Positions 16,923-25,560 of a stretch of DNA of 64,000 nucleotides are shown here, piece after piece (within the stretch, counting starts at the first letter, position 1; every line of letters starts with the position of its first letter). The notes beneath the pieces were generated by a model. The model had not been told where the DNA came from and searched no databases. It saw only the letters and a list, made by a program, of their open reading frames with translations. Both the position numbers and the translations under genes were made by a program. The stretch comes from Streptacidiphilus sp. ASG 303 (GTDB taxonomy: Bacteria; Actinomycetota; Actinomycetes; Streptomycetales; Streptomycetaceae), in NCBI RefSeq assembly GCF_020991365.1, contig NZ_JAJLRA010000029.1, forward strand, positions 1 through 64,000, read 5' to 3'.

Positions 16923-17510
16923 ATGCCCGCCGTTCCGCCCCAGGGCCGCCCGGCCCCGCCGGTCCCGCCCCGCACCGCACCGTCCCGGCCCGCCCCCGCC
17001 CGGCCCGCGCTGTCCTGGGTGGTCCTGCTCTGCGCGGCCCTGCTCTGCGGCTGCGTGTCGACGGGCCCGGGCCGGGACCCCGGCCCGGCCCGGACCGTCG
17101 CCCCGGCCGCCCCCGCGGCCCCCTCGCCGCTCCCGGCGGCGGGCGGGGGCACGTCCGTGGAGCGGTACGGCGTCGCCGAGGGCGACCCCGGGGCGCAGCC
17201 GACGGGGCGGCGGCCCGACGAGGCCGGCGGGAACCCAGCGACGGCCGGGGACCCGCACGGCGCGGAGGCGGCCGGGCGGGAGCGCGGCGCGGAGGCGCAC
17301 CCCTCGCACCGCCGCCTGCTCCGGCCGCAGCGGCGCGCGGCCGGGCGGCACGGCGCACACGGCGGCACGCACCACGGCCGCCGCCCGGGCCCGCGCACCG
17401 GCGGCCGGCACACCGGCGGCCGGGGCGGCGTCTGCGACCTGGGCACCCGCTTCGGCCGCTGGGCGCCGGGCAGCGCCGCGGAGCGGACCTGCCGCCAGGT
17501 CTACGGGTGA
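16923..17510 (+). CDS. Uncharacterised lipoprotein
   Basis: About 195 residues. A Pro/Ala-rich N-terminus leads to the hydrophobic stretch ALSWVVLLCAALLCGCVSTG, where LLCGC fits a lipobox, so the protein is probably exported and lipidated. The centre is low-complexity, followed by a His/Arg/Gly-rich stretch. The C-terminus VCDLGTRFGRWAPGSAAERT then CRQVYG contains two cysteines that could pair and is the only part resembling a folded module. ATG 16923 has GGAGGA about 9 nt upstream; GTG 16884 would extend it by 13 residues. The function is unknown. Confidence 0.7.
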   Translation: MPAVPPQGRPAPPVPPRTAPSRPAPARPALSWVVLLCAALLCGCVSTGPGRDPGPARTVAPAAPAAPSPLPAAGGGTSVERYGVAEGDPGAQPTGRRPDEAGGNPATAGDPHGAEAAGRERGAEAHPSHRRLLRPQRRAAGRHGAHGGTHHGRRPGPRTGGRHTGGRGGVCDLGTRFGRWAPGSAAERTCRQVYG

Positions 17511-17515
17511 GCGTC

Positions 17516-17553
17516 CGTCACCCGGAAACCCCCTCCCGGAGGGATGGGTGACG
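17516..17553. terminator. Hairpin between convergent genes
   Basis: CGTCACCC (17516-17523) pairs with GGGTGACG (17546-17553), with a further CCCTC/GAGGG pair inside. It sits between the stops of the lipoprotein and hydrolase genes. Confidence 0.45.
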
Positions 17554-17558
17554 CCGCG

Positions 17559-18581
17559 TCACGCCTTCCGGACGACCCGTCGGCCCTCGGCCGGGACCGG
17601 CCTCCCCCCGCGCGCCGCGGCCTCCGCGGCCAGCTCGCGGAAGGCCCGGGCCACCTGCACCGGGTGCTCCATCATCGCGACGTGCCCGGAGTCCGGGAGC
17701 ACCAGCAGCCGGGCGTCGGGGAACGCCTCGCAGGCCCGGCGGGCGCTGCGGTACGACACCAGCCGGTCCCGCAGCCCGTACACCAGCAGCACCGGCGCCT
17801 GCACCTGCCCGGCCTGTCGCCACAGCGACTGCGCGCCCCGCTCGGCGTAGGCGCGGACGATGCCCCGGGCGGAGCGTGCCAGCACGTCCATCGCGTAGGG
17901 CAGGTCCATCCGGCGGCGGTACTCCCGCACCGCGAGGTCGCGCCGGTCCTGGGGGATCAGCTCCGGGTCGCCGTAGACGAGGGCGAAGAGCGCGGCGGTG
18001 CGCTGCTCGGCGCTCTGCCCCGCCGCCAGCCGCTCCAGCAGCCGGGCCGCCCCGGGGACGGCCAGCAGGCCGGTGGGCAGCGCGGTGTGCTGCGGCGGCA
18101 GCTCGGGCAGGGCCGGGGAGACCAGGGTGAGGGTGCGGACCAGGTCCGGGCGGAGCGCCGCCAGGCGGACGGCGACGGCGCCGCCGAGGGAGTTGCCGAA
18201 GAGGTGCACCGGGCCCCGGTCCGCGGACTCCAGGTAGGCGGTGACCGCGCGGACGTGCCCGGACAGCGACAGGTCGCCGTCGTCCGGCGGGGCCGAGTGG
18301 CCGAAGCCGGGCAGGTCCACGGCCTCGGCGTGCACGTCGCCGGCCAGTTCCGCCATCAGCTCGGCCCAGTTCTGGGTGGAGCCGCCCAGGCCGTGCACCA
18401 TCACGGCGGGCGGCAGTCCGTCGGCGTCCGGCTCCACGGCGCTGACCGCCAGGGTGCAGCCGGGCACGGCCACGGTGCGCAGCGGGTGCCCGGGCACCGG
18501 GCCGGTCCGGTGCGGGTCCGCCTGGTGCGGGACCGCGGGGTGCGGGGCGGGTATCGGACCGGTGGCGGGGGTCGGCGTCAT
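17559..18581 (-). CDS. Alpha/beta-fold hydrolase
   Basis: The 340-residue protein has an intact alpha/beta-hydrolase triad: the oxyanion motif VMVHGLGGSTQNW, the nucleophile elbow GNSLGG, the acid in VYGLRDRLVS and the His in DSGHVAMMEHP. The C-terminal order and lid region resemble esterases and C-C bond hydrolases; the substrate cannot be deduced. The ATG at 18581 gives an N-terminal Pro/His-rich tail of about 35 residues before the fold begins, so a later start is possible. It is divergent from the acidic 100-residue protein gene. Confidence 0.88.
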   Translation of the reverse strand: MTPTPATGPIPAPHPAVPHQADPHRTGPVPGHPLRTVAVPGCTLAVSAVEPDADGLPPAVMVHGLGGSTQNWAELMAELAGDVHAEAVDLPGFGHSAPPDDGDLSLSGHVRAVTAYLESADRGPVHLFGNSLGGAVAVRLAALRPDLVRTLTLVSPALPELPPQHTALPTGLLAVPGAARLLERLAAGQSAEQRTAALFALVYGDPELIPQDRRDLAVREYRRRMDLPYAMDVLARSARGIVRAYAERGAQSLWRQAGQVQAPVLLVYGLRDRLVSYRSARRACEAFPDARLLVLPDSGHVAMMEHPVQVARAFRELAAEAAARGGRPVPAEGRRVVRKA

Positions 18582-18803
18582 GGACGCCGATGCTACGCAG
18601 GGCGGCCCCGCCGCGCAGGAGGACGCCCGCCCCGCAGGAGGTCCCGCCGCCCGGGGCGGACGCCCGCGCAGCCGGACCCGTCCGGCCCGTGTGCGGAGCG
18701 GCGCCCGGGGCACGCTCCCCCGTGCCCGGCCGAGGAGTGGCCGGGCGAGCAGAGGCCGCAGGCGGGCCGGCGCCCGCCGGTCCGGCCGCCACAGGGAGGC
18801 ACG

Positions 18804-19106
18804 ATGTCCGACACGACGCCGCACGGCGGGGCCGTCGCCCGTACCGACCGGGGCCCGGCCCTGGAGGAGGGGCTGGCCGGTGCGCCGGCGCCCGCCGACC
18901 CGGACGAGATCGCGGACCGGGAGGAGGACACGGAGGCCCCCGAGATCGACCTGGAGGCGCCCGAGGCGGACGCGCAGGAGCAGCACCGGGAGGTGCGGCG
19001 GCACCGCGACGAGCCGGAGGCCGCGAGTGCCGGGTTCGACGCCGACCCGGCGGACGCCACCGAGCAGCGCCGGGTGGTGGACCTCGACGAGGACGACTAC
19101 CGCTGA
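18804..19106 (+). CDS. Uncharacterised acidic 100-residue protein
   Basis: The protein is extremely acidic, probably disordered, with runs such as DPDEIADREEDTEAPEIDLE and a C-terminal VVDLDEDDYR. AGGGAGG lies about 6 nt upstream of the ATG, and the frame shows normal codon bias. There is no signal or membrane segment. I do not recognise a named family. It sits alone between a divergent hydrolase gene and a TetR gene. Confidence 0.75.
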   Translation: MSDTTPHGGAVARTDRGPALEEGLAGAPAPADPDEIADREEDTEAPEIDLEAPEADAQEQHREVRRHRDEPEAASAGFDADPADATEQRRVVDLDEDDYR

Positions 19107-19254
19107 CCTGCCCACCTCTCCGCCCGGCGCCCCGCCGCCGGTCCGCGCCCCGAGGGCTGCGGGCCGGCGCGGGCCCGCCGCCCTCCCGCGGCGGCTTGTC
19201 GCGTTCCCACAAGGGGGAGCTGCGCTTTTCTCCGCTTCACCGTGGGCAGGAGGG

Positions 19255-19290
19255 GTTACCGAAAAGTAGGATGGGCACCTTGCAAGGCAC
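19255..19290 (+). promoter_or_regulatory. Possible operator/promoter upstream of the TetR gene
   Basis: This less GC-rich patch contains TTACCGAAAAGTAGGAT, whose TAGGAT (19267-19272) fits a -10 box, and the perfect palindrome CCTTGCAAGG (19278-19287). TetR repressors often bind dyads in their own promoters, so this is a plausible autoregulatory site. The rest of the 305-nt gap (19107-19411) shows only a weak CTTGT/ACAAG dyad near 19196-19214. Confidence 0.35.
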
Positions 19291-19411
19291 CGACCGCACG
19301 GCCCCGGCCGCCGGCCGGCCGGCGGACGGGTCGCAGCAACGGTGCGCGACCCGCCCGGCGGCGACCGGACGGCGTCACCGCGAGCCGTTGACCGTGATGT
19401 GAGGGAGCGCC

Positions 19412-20083
19412 GTGACGGCCATCCAGGACACGGACGAGCGCCCGCGCCCGGGCGGCAGGAGCACCGGACGGCTTCCGCGGAGCGCGCGCCGCAACCAGCT
19501 GCTCGGCGCCGCCCAGGAGGTGTTCGTCGCCCAGGGCTACCACGCCGCGGCCATGGACGACATCGCCGAGCGGGCCGGTGTCAGCAAGCCCGTGCTCTAC
19601 CAGCACTTCCCCGGGAAGCTGGAGCTGTACCTGGCCCTGCTGGACAAGCACTGCGACGCCCTGGTCGAGGCGATCCGGGCGGCGCTGGAGGCCACCACCG
19701 ACAACAAGCAGCGGGTGGCGGCCACCACCGAGGCCTACTTCACCTACGTCGCTAGCGAGTCCGGCGCGTTCCGGCTGGTCTTCGAGTCCGACCTCACCAA
19801 CGAGGAGGCGGTCAAGGAGCGGGTGGAGCGCGTCACCCGGGAGACCGCGACCCTGGTCAGCAAGGTGATCGCGGAGGACACCGACCTGCCCGAGGAGGCG
19901 GCGATGCTGCTCGCCGTCGGCGTCTGCGGCGCCTGCCAGGTCACGGCGCGCTACTGGCTGGCGGAGTCCGGCGACATCCCGCGCGACGAGGCGGTGCGGC
20001 TGGTCTCCAGCCTCTCCTGGCGCGGCCTCAAGGGCTTCCCGATGCACCCCCGGGAGGGGCAGCCGGGCCAGCAGGCCGACTGA
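19412..20083 (+). CDS. TetR-family transcriptional regulator
   Basis: The 223-residue protein starts at GTG 19412. The N-terminal DNA-binding domain (about residues 22-70) shows RNQLLGAAQEVFVAQGYHAA followed by MDDIAERAGVSKPVLYQHFP, a textbook TetR helix-turn-helix. The C-terminal ligand-binding domain is helical, with EAYFTYVASESGAFRLVFES and CGACQVTARYWLAES. The Cys residues in CGACQ could be ligand- or redox-sensitive, but this is speculative. The DUF3107 gene follows after about 90 nt on the same strand. Confidence 0.93.
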   Translation: MTAIQDTDERPRPGGRSTGRLPRSARRNQLLGAAQEVFVAQGYHAAAMDDIAERAGVSKPVLYQHFPGKLELYLALLDKHCDALVEAIRAALEATTDNKQRVAATTEAYFTYVASESGAFRLVFESDLTNEEAVKERVERVTRETATLVSKVIAEDTDLPEEAAMLLAVGVCGACQVTARYWLAESGDIPRDEAVRLVSSLSWRGLKGFPMHPREGQPGQQAD

Positions 20084-20171
20084 GACCCCGATCGTGCACG
20101 TCACCGGCGGCCGCACGGTTAAGGTGGGGCCGTACGAAGGATCACTGCAACCCCCGGAGGGACGGGAAGCC

Positions 20172-20399
20172 GTGGAGGTCAAGATCGGCGTGCAGAACGC
20201 CGCCCGCGAGATCGTTCTCGAGAGCGCGCAGTCTGCCGATGAGGTCCAGCGGGCAGTGTCGCAGGCGCTCGAGGGCGGGGCGAAGCTGCTCACGCTCGCC
20301 GACGAGCACGGCCGCCGCGTCATCGTCCCGGCCGAGCGCCTGGCATACGTGGAGATCGGCGAGCAGACGGTGCGCAAGGTGGGCTTCGGCACCCTCTGA
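20172..20399 (+). CDS. DUF3107 family protein
   Basis: A 75-residue protein starting VEVKIGVQNAAREIVLESAQ, with a central helix SADEVQRAVSQALEGGAKLL and the C-terminal VIVPAERLAYVEIGEQTVRK. This sequence and length are typical of DUF3107, a small conserved actinobacterial family predicted to form a compact alpha/beta fold; no function is established. GTG 20172 is chosen because the family begins VEVKIG. GGAGG and GGGAAG lie upstream. A strong hairpin terminator follows directly. Confidence 0.9.
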   Translation: MEVKIGVQNAAREIVLESAQSADEVQRAVSQALEGGAKLLTLADEHGRRVIVPAERLAYVEIGEQTVRKVGFGTL

Positions 20400-20438
20400 G
20401 TACTTCCCCCCGCCCCGCGCGGAGGGGGTCCGTGCCTC

Positions 20439-20478
20439 ACGGGGCCCCGCGTCCGGACGTCCGGACGCGGGGCCCCGT
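20439..20478 (+). terminator. Strong hairpin terminator after DUF3107
   Basis: A perfect 18-bp stem (20439-20456 with 20461-20478) and an ACGT loop, starting 40 nt after the stop codon; the arm begins ACGGGGCCCCGCG. No T tract follows. Confidence 0.8.
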
Positions 20479-20688
20479 CGCGTGCCGGGCGGGAGGCCCC
20501 GTCGCGTGCCGGCGCGGGGCGCCCCGGCCGCGGCCCGCCCCCGCGCCGGCCGGCGGTCGTGCCGGCGGTCGTGCCGCCGTCCGTGGCACCGCACGTGTCA
20601 CCCGGCGTGCACCTGGGTAGTGCCCGGGGTGACCGGAAAGCGCCGTTTGCAGGGGGCGCTCCGGCACCGGCGGCAAAGGAGGCGCCCC

Positions 20689-20976
20689 ATGCTCGCGGAG
20701 ACCCTCGTCCTCGCCCTGGCGGGACTGCTCGTCGGGGCGGCAGCGGTGGCGGCCCTCCCCGAGTACTTCCCCTCGCCGCGCCCGCTGACGGTGCTCACCG
20801 GTGCGGTGTCCGCGCTGGTCGCCGGGCTGGTGACGCGTGCCGCGCTCGGGTCGGAGCACCCGGCGCTGAGCACCGGCGTGGGGGTGGTCACCGCCGGGCT
20901 GCTGGTCTCCGTGCTGGCCCGGCCGGACCGGGTGCGCCGCGGCCGCGGCGGCCCGCAGGGCCACCGTCCGGCCTGA
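20689..20976 (+). CDS. Small three-segment membrane protein
   Basis: A 95-residue protein starting at ATG 20689 with AAAGGAGG 6 nt upstream. Three hydrophobic segments are visible: LAETLVLALAGLLVGAAAVA, PLTVLTGAVSALVAGLVTRA and LSTGVGVVTAGLLVSVLARP. The short C-terminal tail is Arg/Gly-rich and probably cytoplasmic. There is no catalytic motif and no known function. Confidence 0.8.
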   Translation: MLAETLVLALAGLLVGAAAVAALPEYFPSPRPLTVLTGAVSALVAGLVTRAALGSEHPALSTGVGVVTAGLLVSVLARPDRVRRGRGGPQGHRPA

Positions 20977-21025
20977 CCCGCCGGGCCGCCCCGGCCCGGC
21001 CTCGGCGGCCGCCGGCGCCCGCACA

Positions 21026-21051
21026 GCCCGCCGGGCACGGGCCCGGCGGGC
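21026..21051. terminator. Hairpin between convergent genes
   Basis: GCCCGCCGGGC and GCCCGGCGGGC form a perfect 11-bp stem with an ACGG loop, between the small membrane protein gene and the ferritin-like gene. Confidence 0.65.
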
Positions 21052-21072
21052 GCCTCCTCCCCCGGGCGCGGC

Positions 21073-21873
21073 TCAGGAGGCCAGGCCCAGCGCCGCCATC
21101 CGCTTGGTGTGCGCCTCGGTGATCCGGTTGAACATCTTGCCGACCTCCACCAGGTCGAAGCCCCGCACCTCGGCGCCGCCGATCAGCAGGTTGGAGAGCG
21201 CGTCGCGGTCGGCGACGACCCGCTGGGCCTGGCTGAGCGCCTCGCCCATCAGGCGCCGGCCCCACAGGGCGAGGCGCCCGCCGACCCGGGGGTCCTCCTC
21301 GATCGCGGTGCGGACCCGGTCCACGGCGAACCGGCCGTGCCCGGTGTCGGCCATCACGCCGAGCACGAGGTCCCGGGTGTCGTCGTCCAGCCGCACCGCG
21401 ACCTCGCGGTAGAAGTCGGCGGCGATGGCGTCGCCCACGAACGCCTTGACCAGGCCCTCCAGCCAGTCGGCCGGCGCGGTCATCCGGTGGAAGGAGTCCA
21501 GGGGCTCCACGAAGGGCCGCATGGACTCGGCCGGGTCGGCGCCGACCGCGGCCAGCCGGTCGTGGAGCTGCCGGTAGTGCTGGAACTCGGCGGCGGCCAT
21601 CCCCGCCAGCTCCGCCTTGTCGGTGAGGCCGGGGGCCATCTTGGCGTCCTCGGCCAGCCGCTCGAAGGCGCTCAGCTCGCCGTAGGCGAGGGCGCCGAGC
21701 AGGTCCACCACCGCGGCGCGGTAGTGCGGGTCCGCGGAGCACGCCTCCCAGTCGCCGATCGACTCGTGCCCGGCCGCGGCGGTGCCGGCCGCGCCCGCGG
21801 CCCCCGCGTCCGTGCCGTCCGTGCCGCCGCTGCCCTCGGCCGCGGTGCCCGCGGCGTCGCCATGAGTGTCCAT
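21073..21873 (-). CDS. Ferritin-like fold protein (MiaE-like superfamily)
   Basis: The 266-residue protein has a low-complexity Gly/Ala N-terminus (about 35 residues) and then a helical bundle with spaced Glu and His residues: LAYGELSAFERLAEDAKMAP, MAAAEFQHYRQLHDRL, FYREVAVRLDDDTRDLVLGV and DTGHGRFAVDRV. This arrangement fits the ferritin-like fold used for di-iron sites, as in the tRNA hydroxylase MiaE. Whether all iron ligands are present was not established, so it may be a non-catalytic member. The gene is divergent from the DEAD-box helicase gene across a 511-nt region. Confidence 0.82.
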   Translation of the reverse strand: MDTHGDAAGTAAEGSGGTDGTDAGAAGAAGTAAAGHESIGDWEACSADPHYRAAVVDLLGALAYGELSAFERLAEDAKMAPGLTDKAELAGMAAAEFQHYRQLHDRLAAVGADPAESMRPFVEPLDSFHRMTAPADWLEGLVKAFVGDAIAADFYREVAVRLDDDTRDLVLGVMADTGHGRFAVDRVRTAIEEDPRVGGRLALWGRRLMGEALSQAQRVVADRDALSNLLIGGAEVRGFDLVEVGKMFNRITEAHTKRMAALGLAS

Positions 21874-22384
21874 GACTCCGCACTGTAGTGCGCGGACCTG
21901 CGGCGCAGCAGCGGTACCGGGCCCCGCACCGGTGCGCGCCGCCGCCCGCCCCCTCCCGGAGTGGTGCCCGCCGGGTATGGTGGTAGTGAGGCCCGCCGTG
22001 TTCACCCGATACGAGCAGTGGGTACTCAGTACGCGGATGCCCGGTCGGAGGACCGATCGGCTCCGACCAGACAACGCTTCAGTGGCCGAGCGAGGGCCGT
22101 CGCGGATCGCGCCGAGTACGGCGCCGGTCCCGCGCCGGGGCTCTTCGCGGGAATCTCCCGACGCCACGGGGCGCCGGGCCGACAGGCCGGCACGGCTGGT
22201 CGCGGTGCACGTCAGGGGCCGTACGGGCTCCCGGACCGCACCGCGGGCCCGCCCGCCGCCCTGCCGGGCACGGCGGTGCCCCGCAGGCCGCAGGGACCGG
22301 CGCGGTTGCGCGCCCCACGGGCCCCACGGCCCGCCGGGCGCCCGCCGTCCTCGTGCCCGGCCCCCACACGGAAGAGGCAGCATC
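21874..22384 (+). other. 511-nt divergent promoter and leader region
   Basis: Between the ferritin-like gene and the RNA helicase lies GC-rich sequence without a convincing gene. GTACTCAGTAC (22023-22033), an odd-centred near-palindrome, and the AT-richer stretch 21995-22035 are the most promoter-like parts. If transcription starts there, the helicase mRNA has a leader of about 350 nt, as seen for some cold-induced RNA helicases. No riboswitch class was recognised. Confidence 0.4.
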
Positions 22385-24133
22385 CTGTCCACGTTTCGAG
22401 ACCTCGGAATCCTCCCCGAGACCGCCGAAGCCCTTGAGGCGGTCGGCATCACCACTCCCTTCCCCATCCAGGAGATGACCCTCCCGGTCGCGCTGACCGG
22501 CCACGACGTCATCGGCCAGGCCAAGACCGGCACCGGCAAGACCCTGGGTTTCGGCCTGCCGCTGATCGACCGCGTGGTCGTCGGCGCCGACGTGGAGGCC
22601 GGCCGGGCGACCGACGCCGACCTGTGCGACGCGCCGCAGGCCCTCGTCGTCGTCCCCACCCGCGAGCTCTGCACGCAGGTGACCAACGACCTGCAGACCG
22701 CCGGCAAGGTGCGCAACGTCCGCGTGCTCGCCGTGTACGGCGGCCGCGCCTACGAGCCGCAGGTCGAGGCCCTGAAGAAGGGCGTCGACATCGTCGTCGG
22801 CACCCCGGGCCGCCTGCTCGACCTCGCCGGCCAGCGGAAGCTGGACCTGTCGAAGGTCCGCGCCCTGGTGCTGGACGAGGCCGACGAGATGCTCGACCTC
22901 GGCTTCCTCCCCGACGTCGAGAAGATCATCACCATGCTGCCGGCCGGCCGGCAGACCATGCTCTTCTCCGCCACCATGCCGGGCCAGGTCATCAGCCTCG
23001 CCCGCCGGTACATGCGGCAGCCCACCCACATCCGGGCCACCGCGCCGGACGACGAGGGCGCGACCGTCGCCTCCGTCACGCAGCACATCTTCCGCGCCCA
23101 CTCGCTCGACAAGGTCGAGATGGTCTCGCGCATCCTGCAGGCCGACGGCCGCGGGCTGGCGATGATCTTCTGCCGGACCAAGCGCACCGCCGCCGACGTC
23201 GCCGACCAGCTGACCCGCCGCGGCTTCGCCGCCGGCGCGGTCCACGGCGACCTCGGCCAGGGCGCCCGCGAGCAGGCGCTGCGGGCCTTCCGCAACGGCA
23301 AGGTCGACGTGCTGGTCTGCACCGACGTCGCCGCCCGCGGCATCGACGTCGAGGGCGTCACCCACGTGGTGAACTACCAGTGCCCCGAGGACGAGAAGAC
23401 CTACCTGCACCGGATCGGCCGCACCGGCCGCGCCGGGGCGTCCGGCACCGCCGTGACCCTGGTCGACTGGGACGACATCCCGCGCTGGCAGCTGATCAAC
23501 AAGGCGCTGGACCTCCCCTTCAACGACCCGGAGGAGACCTACTCCACCTCGGCCCACCTGTACGAGCTGCTGGGCATCGCCCCGGGCACGGCCGGTGTCC
23601 TGCCGCGCTCCGAGCGCACCCGCGCCGGGCTGGACGCGGAGCAGATCGAGGACCTGGGCGAGACCGGCGGCCGCGGACGCGGCGGCCGGGGCGGCGAGCG
23701 GGGCGGCGACCGCCCGCGCGGCGGCCGGCCCGGGGGCCGGGGTCCGGCGGCCGACGAGGCGGCCGGGTCCGGCGACGGGGCGGAGCAGCCGCGCCGCACC
23801 CGCCAGCGCCGCCGCACCCGCGGCGGCTCGGCGGCCGCGGACGGCGCCGCGCCCGAGCAGGTGGCCGACGACGCGAAGGCCGCGGCGGGCGCTCCCGCCG
23901 TGACCGCCCCGGCGGCGGAGTCCGGCGAGGGCGGCGACGCCCCGCGCCGCCGTCGCCGCAACCGCCGCCCGGCGGCCGCCCGCACCGACGCCGCGGCCCC
24001 GGCCGCGGAGTCCGTCGGGGCCGCGGCCCCCACTGCCGCCGACGCGTCCGGGGAGGCCGGCACCGGCGCCCCGCGCCGCCGTCGGCGCACCCGCCGCCCG
24101 GCGGCCGACGGGGCGGCCCCGTCGGAGGGCTGA
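22385..24133 (+). CDS. DEAD-box ATP-dependent RNA helicase, probable CTG start
   Basis: The protein of about 582 residues unwinds structured RNA, with roles in ribosome assembly and RNA turnover. All core motifs are present: Q motif (FPIQEMTLP), Walker A AKTGTGKT, PTRELC, DEAD, SAT and HRIGRTGR. The C-terminus after about residue 430 is Arg/Gly/Ala-rich with repeated RRRRRTRR-like patches, likely RNA-binding and disordered. No ATG, GTG or TTG fits the expected N-terminus LSTFRDLGIL. CTG 22385 lies 7 nt after GGAAGAGG (22370-22377), so a CTG start is proposed; ATG 22475 would remove the Q motif, and upstream starts would add an unprotein-like Arg/Pro stretch. Confidence 0.88.
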   Translation: MSTFRDLGILPETAEALEAVGITTPFPIQEMTLPVALTGHDVIGQAKTGTGKTLGFGLPLIDRVVVGADVEAGRATDADLCDAPQALVVVPTRELCTQVTNDLQTAGKVRNVRVLAVYGGRAYEPQVEALKKGVDIVVGTPGRLLDLAGQRKLDLSKVRALVLDEADEMLDLGFLPDVEKIITMLPAGRQTMLFSATMPGQVISLARRYMRQPTHIRATAPDDEGATVASVTQHIFRAHSLDKVEMVSRILQADGRGLAMIFCRTKRTAADVADQLTRRGFAAGAVHGDLGQGAREQALRAFRNGKVDVLVCTDVAARGIDVEGVTHVVNYQCPEDEKTYLHRIGRTGRAGASGTAVTLVDWDDIPRWQLINKALDLPFNDPEETYSTSAHLYELLGIAPGTAGVLPRSERTRAGLDAEQIEDLGETGGRGRGGRGGERGGDRPRGGRPGGRGPAADEAAGSGDGAEQPRRTRQRRRTRGGSAAADGAAPEQVADDAKAAAGAPAVTAPAAESGEGGDAPRRRRRNRRPAAARTDAAAPAAESVGAAAPTAADASGEAGTGAPRRRRRTRRPAADGAAPSEG

Positions 24134-24169
24134 CCCGCAGCGCACCCGGCCGGGGCACCCGGCCGCACC

Positions 24170-24210
24170 CGTCGCCCCCGTCGCCGCCCCGTGCGGCGGC
24201 GGGGGCGACG
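24170..24210 (+). terminator. Hairpin terminator after the RNA helicase
   Basis: An 18-bp stem with one mismatch (24170-24187 with 24193-24210), the right arm being GCGGCGGCGGGGGCGACG, starts about 37 nt after the stop codon. The remaining sequence up to the next gene shows nothing else. Confidence 0.65.
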
Positions 24211-24432
24211 CGTGTACGCACCGGGGCGGGCCGCTGCCCCGGTACGGGCCCGCCGCGGGGCATGATGGCGTCCGGGGCCCCGCGCCCGCCCGGGCCGGTG
24301 CGCGCCCGGAGCGGCCCGGGACCGGCCACGGGCCGGCCGCACCCGCGGCCGGCCGCGACCCCGCCCGGCACCGGCACCGCCCGGCACCGACCCCATCCGA
24401 CACCGACCACGCCCGAGACCGGCGGAGGACCC

Positions 24433-25308
24433 ATGAGCACCCCGCCCTTCCTGAGACTCCCGGCCTGCGCCCGCACCGTGCGGCTGGAGACCTCCCGCGG
24501 CTCCTTCGCCGCCCTGGAGGCGCTGCCGGACGGCCCGGTGCGCTCCACGGCGCTGCTGGTCCCCGGTTTCACCGGCAGCAAGGAGGACTTCATCGCGCTG
24601 CTGGAGCCGCTCTGCGCGGCGGGCGTCCGCGTGGTCGCGGTCGACCAGCGGGGGCAGCACGAGACCGGCGGCCCGGCCGACGAGGCGGCGTACGAGCTGG
24701 CGGAGCTGGGCCTGGACGTGCTGGCGCTCACCGAGGCGGTGGGCGGGCACGGCGCCCCGCACCTGCTGGGTCACTCGTTCGGCGGATACGTGGTGCGCGA
24801 GGCGGTGCTGGCGGCGGGCGGCGGCGCGTCCTGGCGCTCGCTGACGCTGCTCAGCACCGGTCCGGCGGCGATCGAGCCCGGCGAGGCGGCGCGTACCAAG
24901 CTGCTGCTGGACGCCCTCACGGTGATGGACCTGGAGGGGATCTGGCAGGTCATGCGGGAGATGGACGAGGGCAGCGGGGACCAGGCCGCGCGGCCCGCGC
25001 CGGAGGTCGCGGAGTTCCTGCACCGGCGGTGGGTGTCCAACGTGCCGCAGTCGCTCGCCGCGATGGGGCGCCGCCTGGTCTCCGAGACCGACCGGGTGGC
25101 GGAGCTGGCCCGGGCCGCGGCGGCGCTGCCGAAGCTGGTGCTGTCCGGGGAGCGCGACTACGCCTGGCCGGTCCCCTGGCAGTCCGCGATGGCGGAGCGG
25201 CTGGGCGCCCGCCGGGTGGTCGTGCCGGAGGCGGGGCACTCCCCCAACGCCGAGCGCCCCGCGGAGACGGCCCGCGCGCTGCTGGATTTCTGGGCGGATT
25301 TTCATTAG
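24433..25308 (+). CDS. Alpha/beta-fold hydrolase
   Basis: A 291-residue hydrolase with the oxyanion motif LVPGFTGSKEDF, nucleophile elbow GHSFGG, acid region LVLSGERDYAWPVPW (Asp) and the His in PEAGHSPNAERP. The DQRGQHETGG loop is characteristic of lipase and peroxidase-like esterases. There is no signal peptide, so it acts in the cytoplasm. ATG 24433 is preceded by GGAGGACCC. The substrate is unknown. It follows the helicase terminator and appears to be a single-gene unit. Confidence 0.9.
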   Translation: MSTPPFLRLPACARTVRLETSRGSFAALEALPDGPVRSTALLVPGFTGSKEDFIALLEPLCAAGVRVVAVDQRGQHETGGPADEAAYELAELGLDVLALTEAVGGHGAPHLLGHSFGGYVVREAVLAAGGGASWRSLTLLSTGPAAIEPGEAARTKLLLDALTVMDLEGIWQVMREMDEGSGDQAARPAPEVAEFLHRRWVSNVPQSLAAMGRRLVSETDRVAELARAAAALPKLVLSGERDYAWPVPWQSAMAERLGARRVVVPEAGHSPNAERPAETARALLDFWADFH

Positions 25309-25345
25309 ACAGCGTAAAATTCGAGGTGTTCGGGAATCAGCAGCC

Positions 25346-25370
25346 CCACAGGTCGCGTTGGCACCTGTGG
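25346..25370 (+). promoter_or_regulatory. Inverted repeat upstream of the 49-residue gene
   Basis: CCACAGGT and ACCTGTGG are perfect 8-bp arms 9 nt apart. They lie 38 nt after the hydrolase stop and about 190 nt before the microprotein gene. It could be a terminator for the first or an operator or leader hairpin for the second. Confidence 0.45.
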
Positions 25371-25560
25371 ACACTCCGGCTCCCCCCGCACCGACGTGTG
25401 CTCCGGTCGCGCCTCCCGCCCCTCCGGTGGAAGATGTGGCGAAACCCGGACTTTACGGACGGGCAACCGCAACGAAGCAGTAGCACGGCACCGTGAACCG
25501 TGGGGGGAAAGCCCTGCCGGCACCATCCGCTCCTCGTGAGAGGCCAGGAAGGGAGAGGCC

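Noticed and set aside
22079-24403. A 774-residue reverse-strand frame opposite the RNA helicase
   Set aside because: It is antisense to all helicase motifs and contains Gly/Val/Ala-rich strings typical of shadow frames.
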